A stretch of DNA of 14,618 nucleotides from the NCBI GenBank assembly GCA_028565715.1, contig JAOXYC010061119.1, positions 1 to 14,618 of the forward strand, read 5' to 3'. The position numbers and the translations under genes are program-made. Positions 1 to 9,900 of this stretch are shown piece by piece; within the stretch, counting starts at the first letter, position 1, and each line of letters begins with the position of its first letter. The notes under the pieces were generated by a model. It ran no database searches, was not told where the DNA came from, and was given only the letters and a program-made list of their open reading frames with translations. Origin of the DNA: Phoronis pallida (taxonomy: Eukaryota; Phoronida; Phoronidae).

Positions 1-2
1 CA

Positions 3-12
3 TTTATTTATT
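3..12 (-). promoter_or_regulatory. Candidate polyadenylation signal, two overlapping AATAAA
   Basis: The minus strand reads AATAAATAAA here, two overlapping canonical hexamers. It is the only AATAAA on this strand downstream of the MAP3K4 stop inside the window. The cleavage site would lie beyond the left edge, so this is inference. Confidence 0.4.
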
Positions 13-167
13 AAAATTTAACAATACAAGGATATACTACATGGATGATGAATATCTACAATGAAATAACAAGCTTCATTTGAGTATCACAATTTTTAAT
101 ATTTTCAAAATGTCATGATTTACAATGTTGGCAGTTCAAAGGTGTGTCATTCAAACACAATAAATAG

Positions 168-211
168 TTCCCAGTTCAGTTACGATGATTTTTTCTGTCT
201 TTTCAAATTTA
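168..211 (+). repeat. SINE tail fragment in the 3' UTR
   Basis: The bases TTCCCAGTTCAGTTACGATG followed by ATTTTTTCTGTCTTTTCAAA match the 3' part of the SINE at 5226-5265 almost exactly, apart from a 3-base insertion. The tRNA-like head is absent, so this is a 5'-truncated copy. Confidence 0.7.
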
Positions 212-418
212 ACAATAAATAGTGTTGCAAAACCTCACTATTATAATTACCACTAACAAATATCCATAAACAATAAATTATCAAATGTTGATTTCATCTA
301 CTAATATTTACTCAATCATAACATGATGCCCAAAATCTTGCAACTTTTCACTGGACCAGATGACTTATGACATGATTTGTAAGTTTCTTGTTGCTCAATG
401 CAATTCATCATCTGAACT

Positions 419-593
419 AGAGATTGAAACAAAAACAACAATCGTTTTCAGCGACATGTTTCAACGCATATTCTTGTTCCTGCTTTTATGATCAACCACA
501 TGGCTTGGCATTCACTAAAAAGAGCTTGAGAATGACATGACGTACACTTCGTAACATGCCGCTGAAAACGCATGTTGTTTTTGTTTCAACTCT
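419..593. repeat. Foldback (MITE-like) element in the 3' UTR
   Basis: The left arm 419-460 (AGAGATTGAAACAAAAACAA...) and the right arm 553-593 are inverted copies at about 90% identity over 41 bases. The weaker inner part also folds back. No coding content. The short motif ACTAGAGATTGA occurs at the left arm (416-427) and again near 628, and might be a flanking duplication. Transcribed, it would form a long hairpin in the mRNA. Confidence 0.75.
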
Positions 594-935
594 ACTTAAC
601 CCTCACAAACACAAGAAAATTTGAAAACTAGAGATTGATTATTTGTAGTCAGCATATTGTGCTCAGTTGTTATGTAGTGATTTTAAAATAATTTGAGCTA
701 GTTACACACTCAGGCAGATCCTTTCTGAATTGTACGCTTTAACCTTGCTGCTGTTATTTTTCAATCTAAGACCTAAACCTGTCCAAATCTGGTGCAACTA
801 AATCAACATTTGACTAGCTCAACATGGGTTTACAGCATCTAGGTATCTCTACTTTATCTCTCGCCTCCACAAGAAAGAAGAGCTGTTTGAAGTGCTTAAT
901 TCATGTTGCGGCTACGAGCAATTAGTCATTCAAGG

Positions 936-956
936 TCATCGTTCTTCAGAGTAAAC
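936..956 (-). CDS. MAP3K4: MAP3K4 last coding segment (six codons and stop)
   Basis: An acceptor with an uninterrupted T tract (T11-AG at 957-969) is followed in phase 0 by GTT TAC TCT GAA GAA CGA TGA, giving VYSEER-stop. Human MAP3K4 ends in VKVCTDEE, so IK|VYSEER has the same length and character. That fit is why I prefer this splice to read-through at 1434. The 3' UTR follows directly. Confidence 0.75.
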   Translation of the reverse strand, partial: VYSEER

Positions 957-3900
957 CTAAAAAAAAAAACAATGGGACCAAGGTGAACACATGAAGTACA
1001 ATAGAAAATATCTGGTTTAATTTCCATAGAGTGTTTGAAATTTGGCTTAGAAACAAAACACAGCTTTGACTATATTCATCTAGTTCATCTTGGTACAATG
1101 AAAACAAAATGACCACATGTCTTAACAGTTCAACCCTGCTGCTCATTTACGATTACACAATTCATCAGTAATAAAAAGTCCTAAAAATCTATGAATATTT
1201 TGTTGAAACCCATGGTCCATTTTGTTTTTATGAACTAAGTCGAGGTACCAAATAAACTTTTTGCAGGACATAGGAGGAGACCGCGATTTTAATGTTTTCT
1301 AGGATGATGGACAATGGTACATCTTAAAAACTATCCACTACTCCAGTACAATGGGGACTGACACCTAAATGAAGCACTGCATTCAACAAAAAACTGCATT
1401 ATTTTGTGACAAACTTCTACAGATTCTAACAAACCTTTATGAAAGGGTGATCCATAAGTTGACTGGCCAGAGCTCTCTGTTTTGGATCCTGCTCAAAACA
1501 CAATGACAAGAAGTCTTTCCCCTCTTCACTCAAGTGATCGGGTATAGCTGGTGTGAAACCCATGCCAACTTTAAACATAATCTGATAGTTGTTCTCCAAC
1601 TCATGCCATGGACGCTATATAGGAAAAATGAAAAATCTTGTAATAACAATGAAAATGTTGAAAAGTTCTAAGATTATTTCAATGATGTTTGGACATTTAT
1701 TTTCTTAAGACAGCTGTCAACTTGAAATTGTAAGGTGTTACTAGAAAACCAATCACCTAAATTGACTTGACATTATTTCATGTCATATACTGGACATAAC
1801 TTTGTTGATTGGCTCCTTATAAAGGAAACATATGCATGAATATTTTCAGACATCAAGATGGAGAGATATTAATGAATTAAATCGAATACTGGACTAAATT
1901 TAATAAATATAGCATGGCATCCATATCTTAAGGACTTCTAGCTATCTAATGATGATGTTTTCCAATCTGACCAATAGATGGTGCATTGGTCAACCCTTGC
2001 AAATTAGTCAGCATGAAGTTCTTGAGATAAGGACCACACCACATTAAGTAAGACAATTTAGTCCAGTATTTCTGACCATTCAATTCTTTCATAACATTTG
2101 AAGAAAATACTGAAACTATCAAAAATATGGTCTTCGCATGATATGACATTTGATCATGAAAAAGTGATTCTCTTCCATGGGAACTTGAACCACTGAGCTC
2201 TGGAATCTCGTTATTTGCCAGTAATAAGCCCTGTAAATAATGACATTTTAAAACTAACTAATAAAAATATTGATTGTTGAAACGTGCAATCATAAATGAT
2301 TCATATCTTACCTTTCCAGTGACCATCTCCACTACCACACACCCCAGACTCCAGATATCAGCAGCTCTACCATGTCCTTCTGTGGCATTCTTTGTTATCA
2401 CTTCAGGGGCCATAAATGCTGGAAATTATATCAGAGCTATTTTTAAATTTTACGTCCCTTTGAGTGATGGGTAAAATATCAACTTCTGAAATATGGCTCG
2501 TATAGGCAGTGGTACTGTTTTTTAGTAAATGTTCCTTGACAAACACATAAGACAATAAATGCATTAATCATTTACTGGCATGTGTATTTTTCTCACTTTA
2601 AATCTGTCGTTTTTGGATCAGAGAAACATACTACATGTTATATAAAATAAAATAATTAATTTTTCAACAGGGTTTAAAGTTCATAGATTTTTATTGGAAA
2701 AGTTTTCAAAAGAATATGGGTTCAAGAAACATCAGACAACCCTTCTCTGTCAACATACCTGTAGTTCCGACTAGGTTATTCACCTCCCCAGGCATTGTAG
2801 TATGATTCTTGAGTTTCACTGAACATCCAAAGTCACCTAGTTTGACTGGACCAGTGGAAGTGAGAAATATGTTAGCACCTGTGAACAACCAGAAATGGAA
2901 ACATGTCTTAAATAAAACAGTTATATTGGTGTTTGTTGATCGTTGCATATAGTGTGAAAAATGACATTTTAAAGCTTTTGATATCTTCAAAGTACTTGAC
3001 CAGTGATATCCACCAGTACCAATGAGTCAAAACTGTGGATATCAATTGTGTAGACCAGATGAAGCTGTGTTCCAATTCTATGCACAATCATAAAAGTCAA
3101 GAGTTTTGGCATGGAAACCCTGCGATAGTCCAATAAATAAATGCCATTTCAATGACACTCACTTTTTGGTAGATTCCTGGTGGTTATTATTATAGTTATT
3201 CACAAAAAACAAAATTCTATTTTTTTTAAACGAATTCGAAAATAAGGGAAACATGAACTGCAAAGACTATTTGGGCCAATGACTGTTTTAGCCTTAAACA
3301 TCTGAAAATTTGGACCAAATAAAATAAAACAGTCTGACAATCCCATACCTTTGATATCTCTATGTACAATACCATGTTCATGTAGCACGTTAACAGCTAC
3401 AAGGATCTCTTTGGTATATTTGCGTACTATTGCCTCAGTCAAGCCCACTTTAGCCGCTTCTTCTATTGTACCTTCATCACAGTACTCCATAAATATCAAC
3501 ATTTCATCCTATAAAATATATGCAAAGGATTAGTTTCATAAATTACTTTTATAGGTGATGTGCAATGCCTGCCATTTTATATTTTACATTGTGGATGGAG
3601 TAAGATCTATACTTCTCTACAAACTGAAAGTATTTCAAAACAGAAAAATTCAGAACCCGACCAGGTATCAAACCCGGGTCTCCTACTTTCTACCTGGGTC
3701 CTAGTAATTGTTGTGCTAATGTGAACGCATCACAGCGCCATTTATGGGGTATTACATAAACTGGCTTATATTGTCAAAATTAACACAAAAATTACTAGGA
3801 CCCTGGTGGTGTAGAGGTTTAAGCATGCAACAATCATGAAAATAGGAGACCCAAGTTCGATTCCCGGTGGGGTTCTCAATTTTTCTGTCTTCAGAATTTA

Positions 3901-6900
3901 TCACTTTCTGCCAGTAAAAGCATAGATTTATATGTATTTCAAAACAATGTGACTCCCTGTTTTTAGTCACAAACAAAGCCAATACTTCACATTTATACCA
4001 CATACTAAGCTTCATTCCAGACAATGATAGACTTTGTTGACACACAATATTTTCTGTATTGATAGCCGTATTGTAGATCGACTTTAGCCAATCATCACTC
4101 AGTATTGCGAGGTCATTCTCCAAAATTAAGGCATCTCTCATTTTGTCTGCACGTAATCACGCACGAATTAGATTGTTTTGCTGTCAAACTTGCTTTGTAT
4201 TCAAAATGACGTCTTCGCAATCTACCATCAGAGGACACAGTTCCTTCCTTTCGTTACCGTTGTGGTACAAAAAGCTTATTACATGTATATGCCGATTTTC
4301 TGCGGGTTATTGTATTCTCGACAGACTCTGGTCGGGATATTTTTTCTCGGCCTACGGCCTCGAAAAAATATTCCCGGCTGGAGTCTATCTTGAATACAAT
4401 AACCCGCAGAATATCGGCATATAGATGTAATAAGCTGTATGTACCACACATGCACTATGCAGATAGTGGGAGTAATGCACTTTGTCTATTGTAAGTGTCA
4501 GCCTTTGCTATACATATCCAACCTACTGTGTCAATTTATGTTCTCTGAGCAAGTCAAAAGGAATTACTCTAATTGATTACCAAGCTCACACAATGAAGTG
4601 ATTCCTGTCTTAAGCACCGGTCTCACTTTCACGCATTTTGAATTCATGAGCAATTCGGCCGAGTTGGGTCGACCTCCCCGAATTTTGGAAAAAGTCAGGT
4701 CAGTAGTCGGGTGATTCGGGAATGCTCACGTACGAATGTTTTGAACATGTTCAAAACATTCGGAAGGGACTAACAACAAAGCCGAATTGACCAAGCCGAC
4801 ATCCCCAAATTCCAAACCGATTTTTACAGCGGAATAGTCGTGGAAGTGAGACCCAGACTTTACATAGTGTCGCACTTGAATCTCTATGAGTTTTCATGCT
4901 GAATGCGGTACCAGATATGGGAATACTTTGCCACCGAATAGAACTTACTTACCCTATGCACCTCAACTCCATAATACTTGACTAGACTTTCGTGTTGAAT
5001 TCCCTCAAAATTCTTGATTTCATCAGCAATGTCTTTGATTGTTTGATGGTCATTTGGAACAAATTTGATCTGAAATATGAAACCAACATGACATTGAAAT
5101 ATATTTGCAAACACATACAGTTTAGGAAGAACTACATTTATGTTTACATTCAGACAGAATTAGGGCGGGCTGGATAGCTCAGTTGGTAGAGCATCTGACC
5201 GGCAATCAGGGAGACCTGGGTTCGATTTCCAGTTCAGTTCGGATTTTTTCTGTCTTTTCAAATTTATAAATAACATGGTTATCATAAGAAGCGATAACCT
5301 GGGACTTGTGAGACCTGAAAGGCTTTTCATGGAGTCTTCATCAGGTTTGAGTTTATGCCTTTATCTCATTGATCAGATGCAAGCAACTTTTTTTTTTAGA
5401 AAACTCACAGTTCAAAGACCACACTAACCTCTTTCATAGCCATAATATTTGCAGTGTCCATGTTGACGGCAGCATACACCTTACCAAACTGGCCTTCACC
5501 TGGGAATAGATTACAACTGAATGGGATCAAAGTTCAAACAAAAACTACAGACTGAGTCTTACCAATGTAAACTTTCAAAAGTGCAAAATCCTTAAATAAA
5601 CAAGAGTTACGCAATTGATAAGCACCCAAAGCATTTCTTGTTTTACAACGACAAAGCTCATAATTAATATTACGCTATACAAAATAACATTTTATGTGAT
5701 CAGACAAATAATATTAATTGAAAATCATGACCTGAAGAGTGTAATTTAAAAATTGCTCCCAAAGCAATGTCTGAGTTCATAACCACAAGTGTTGCTTAAC
5801 AAGGCTTCAATTAAATCTTTGCCAGTCTCACTTGACTTTGTTGCACCCAACAAAGTGTCCGACAGTTAGCTGCTTACAGCTTCGAACAGAACTTTAACAA
5901 GCATTATTAGTCAAAACACAATTTTTCCCATGGCTGGTTATAAAGTCTTTGCCAGTCTCACTTGACTTTGTTGCACCCAACAAAGTGTCTGACAGTTAGC
6001 TGCTTACAGCTTCGAACAGAACTTTAACAAACATTATTAGTCAAAACACAATTTTTCCCATGGCTGGTTATAAAGTAATTATAATTATTTTTGAAAAGAA
6101 AATCTTTACTCTATGTTTCCAAAAACTTACCAATTTTCTGTCCTCTCTGCCACTTAAAATTGACTCTTCTACCAGCTATGTGATAATCAATCTCGCTTTT
6201 CTGTCCCGTCGTACGACCAATAACTTGTCTCGAAAACAGCTCAGTATTCCGCCGGTCCTCCAATGCAGCGATGGATACATTCACTTTTTCCATGGGACTT
6301 AGTGGTTCCGCTGAAAATAACAATTTAACTCCATTAACTTTCCTCCAATTAAGCTTTATGCTGGCAAAAGTTATAAAGACTTTATTCAAAATAGGGACTT
6401 AAAACCTAAAAAACATAAACATGCAATAATGTTTATCAAAAACTGCAACAATCACTGATAGAGGTGTCTAACAAAAAAAAACCTGCTTCAGTGTTTGAGG
6501 ATTAGTAAACTTTAATTCCTTCAAAAATCTTCTTAGACTCTTGAGAGACCACACTGAACAATGAAGGGGCCAATAAGGATATGAGTTAAATCCTGAGGCC
6601 ACTCACCCTGGACAGGATGCAAGTCTGTCATAGGTTTTCCCAGCCGTAGCTGGTACTCATCCCCAGCTGAGTGGACTAGAAGATTGCCAGCAAAGTGCCT
6701 TGTTCAAAGACACAACAGATTACCCTGAGGGGGATCATAACCTTTCAATTGAGAATCTGAAGCTCAACCAACTGAGCTAATCCGCCTGGTGTTTGAGGAA
6801 TAGTAAACTTTAATTCATTCAAAAATCTGCTTAGCCTCCCTGACTGAGAGACCACACCCACCAAACAATGAAGAGGCCGATAAGGTTATAAGATAACACA

Positions 6901-9900
6901 ATCTCACCTTCTCCATCCACCTGCATGACTAGTCCACCATCTTCACCATCTACAATCTTTACCTCATGTGGATGATCAAGACTGGCACTTCTGAAGTCAC
7001 GACTATTACCTGTAAAAGCAAACCAATGACTATCCATGTTTTTAAACCAGGATTCCTAGCAAAGGCAGACTTGCCATCTGATTATTCATTGTATACATTA
7101 CCATCAGATCCAAGAAAGATTATAAGTCAGTTTTTCTATACATAAAGTCATGCATTCTTTATTGGGAAGAAAGACCGACTCATGATTCAAAACCTATTGT
7201 CAAAAAATATTGAGTTATTCATATTGGCTTATCAATGAGCAATAAATATCCCAATTATAATCTGACAATAAATTTAGCAATATATCCCATAGAAATAAAA
7301 CAAATTAGGAAATTCATCCATAATTATGTAACACCTCATAATGTTAGAGAATTGGATATTTCATGCAAAACTGAACAATTGAAACACAAACCGAAGACAT
7401 CAGCCGAGTTAGGTGTTGACGGTGGATCACTGTGGGATGACCGCGTTGATAGAGATCTGGAGGGACGTGAAGGCTCAGGACATGATAACTGGTTCTTGTA
7501 TACATATCTCTGGGCTGTAACATCTGGACTGCTGACACGATTAGAGAAATGTCTTCGATCTAAATCAAGAATATAATGTGGATATTATTAATCACAATTT
7601 TGCATTTAATAGAAAATAAACCAAATTAAAAATATTCGAATAAAAAAAGTTTTTATAACTGCTTTGAAATCAGAAAGGATATTACAATATACGGACAACG
7701 AAGAAATTAAATAAAATCAATACTTCTATATCTTGTTTCTAAAGATTTTACCAATTTAAAATTATCAATATTAGTCTCAGATATATTAGTCTCAGATAAA
7801 CATAAATCAAAGAAAAACTTTACTAATTATAGTTTACCTGATCCAGGTTTGTCTTTTGTGCCAATCACATGAACTACACAGCCATTAATTAGCTTCTTCA
7901 ACTCATCGAAATGTGACGTGGACAATGTGGCCAGATTACGAGGCTCACATGCAACTATCAGAAACTCCAATCCATGGTTTGCCCACCTAAAACATATTAG
8001 ATTCAGTTCATATTCAATGTCACTTTCAGAGAAAGAATGATGTCATCTTTTTGAATTATTTTTCTTTTGGTGACAGAGTGGTGACAGCTCGTGTCCTAAA
8101 TCTCCTTGGAATAACACTTTTAGATTAATCATGGATAATAGAATTCCATCGTATTTCTCTGTTCCTGCAATTTTAGAGTGAGTTAATTAAATTACTGTCA
8201 TTGTCAATTTGAAATGTTGTGTTCTAAAACGTATACACTGTAATGCAGTGGTTCTGTCTATAAATCACATCAACTTAATAACATTTGGTGAAACAGAAGG
8301 GTTGATGGGTTGAAAAAATAGGGTCATGGCCAGCAGTGGGAAAATCAAGATGGTAAAGGTGATTGATTGACTACCAGGACAACTGTTTCATTCCATGGGA
8401 ACACAGTATATATAGTTAGTCAACAACAAACCTTGGTCTCAGTCCACGACCACGCTCACATTTCTTGGTGACAAACTGCATCCACTGTTTGGCAAATGAA
8501 AGCAAGCCTTGTCCCAACTTCTGACGAGTATCCCCACTGACAAGCCTTGTTACTTCTTTATGATACTGAAAGCATTTAAATTCATTACATCAAAATAGGT
8601 GATTAGCTTTTACCTGAGATGCAAACTTATTTTAAGACTCCTGAAATCATTTGCAGCATATTGTACATGTACCATTTAAATTGAGCATTCTGTAAATTTT
8701 GAGAAGAAAACCTAATTTAATAATTCAAATTAAATCTCTTAAAAAACATCAAATCAGCAGATCAGCTTGAATATAACCAATCCAACAAAACCATGAATAC
8801 AAGTAAATGCATGCCTTTACTGTCGACTGAAGAGTTTAATTAATCATAAAAATTATCAAATTCTAAAAATTGCAGCCAATCAATTGGTGTAGATTATGAG
8901 TCATCCAGGAATGTCATGATCACCAGACTCTTCAGGACATTCATTTGACACTAACAACGTAGTGATACTAGATAAGGAAAGTGACTGGTTTCAAAGGGGT
9001 GTTCAGGAAGCCCTTTGGATAAAAGCCAAAAAACCCTCTCTTAATCATCGGGGAGGAGCCAGACACCACCTCTCTGGCCAGTGGGCTAGGTCAGTTCACC
9101 AAATTACCATGATATGTTGCAATCGTCGAGTTCACACTAGAGGTCCCTCAACTCCAACCTTAGGCGTGACCAATTCATTCGGTATTCAGCCATCAACTCA
9201 AGAAAGAACCATGATGAGGTTCTGAAACCGTCTTGAAATTTTAAACTGGTGAGTCCAGCAGACTAAATTTATAGTTACTGATATCATTATAATCAATGAG
9301 TCAGTTGCCAATAAAAAAAACAAAAAGATTTTCAACCTCAAAGCCAAAGCTGAAACACTGATGCATGGTCTCCCTGTATAGTTTTTCCAGGTTAGCTTTC
9401 TCTAATTCCTCCAGCTTGGATAGATCTTCTGTGTTCAGTTTCTCATCCACCTTTTCTATTGCACTTGATATTTTCTCACGAAGACCCAAAGCAGTTGTCT
9501 GGAAAAAATGGTAATTATTGATACGATGTAAAATATTCACTGACTGGGTGAGTTGAATAAAGCTGTTCAGTTGTTTCAGTTTGGATGCACCAACCTTTTA
9601 TCAATGATAGCAAAGTTTGGTGAAACAGTACATGAGAGGCATAAGTTGTATCAATGATAAAGTTCGGTTTAGCCAAACTGAAATGTCCGAACAGCTAAAC
9701 TCGACTCACCAAGTAAGTGAATTTTAACATCATGAAATTCGGGCGAGTATGATGAATTGATTCTATGGAATTATTGAAGTGAACCTTGAGTAAAACTTGT
9801 GCATCCAGGACCCAGTTTCAACATGATTTATAATTGCATATTTTAATCAAAGCAATTGATATCATTGGTCCATTTCCCAGAGAGACTTTAAGTTTTGCGA

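Larger units (their letters stand above)
1..935 (-). other. MAP3K4: MAP3K4 3' UTR (probable, runs to the left edge)
   Basis: No coding frame with any recognisable product follows the stop at 936-938. The stretch is AT-rich and holds a foldback element (419-593) and a SINE-tail fragment (168-211). The first strong AATAAA on the minus strand is at the window edge, so the UTR would be at least about 930 nt. A minus-strand ATTAAA at 95-100 could end it slightly earlier. Confidence 0.55.
3509..4952 (-). other. MAP3K4: MAP3K4 intron 16-17, the longest and most repeat-rich
   Basis: 1,444 bp, GTAAGT to TTTATAG. It contains the inverted SINE pair (3625-3905) and two unrelated foldback elements (4261-4448, 4619-4853). 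Open frames here (3752-4141, 4143-4451) lie wholly or largely in these repeats and have no recognisable product. Confidence 0.9.
6311..6907 (-). other. MAP3K4: MAP3K4 intron 13-14
   Basis: GTGAGA to TATTTTCAG; 597 bp, of which about 400 bp is SINE sequence. 6311-6490 is plain AT-rich DNA. Confidence 0.9.

Noticed and set aside
3752-4141. Minus-strand open frame of 129 codons
   Set aside because: Partly SINE sequence, no recognisable domain, no splice phase that fits MAP3K4.
4143-4451. Three overlapping open frames on both strands
   Set aside because: They lie in the palindromic element 4261-4448, where an open frame on one arm creates one on the other; no recognisable product.
5168-5239. 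Functional tRNA-Ala(GGC) gene
   Set aside because: The cloverleaf folds, but the acceptor stem needs several G-U pairs, T33 is C, and the downstream tail is shared with other repeats. It is a SINE head.
6060-6302. Plus-strand open frame of 80 codons
   Set aside because: Antisense of MAP3K4 segment 14 and part of the tandem duplication.
7235-7576. Plus-strand open frame of 113 codons
   Set aside because: It is the antisense of MAP3K4 segment 12 plus adjoining intron; codon pattern and homology support the minus strand.
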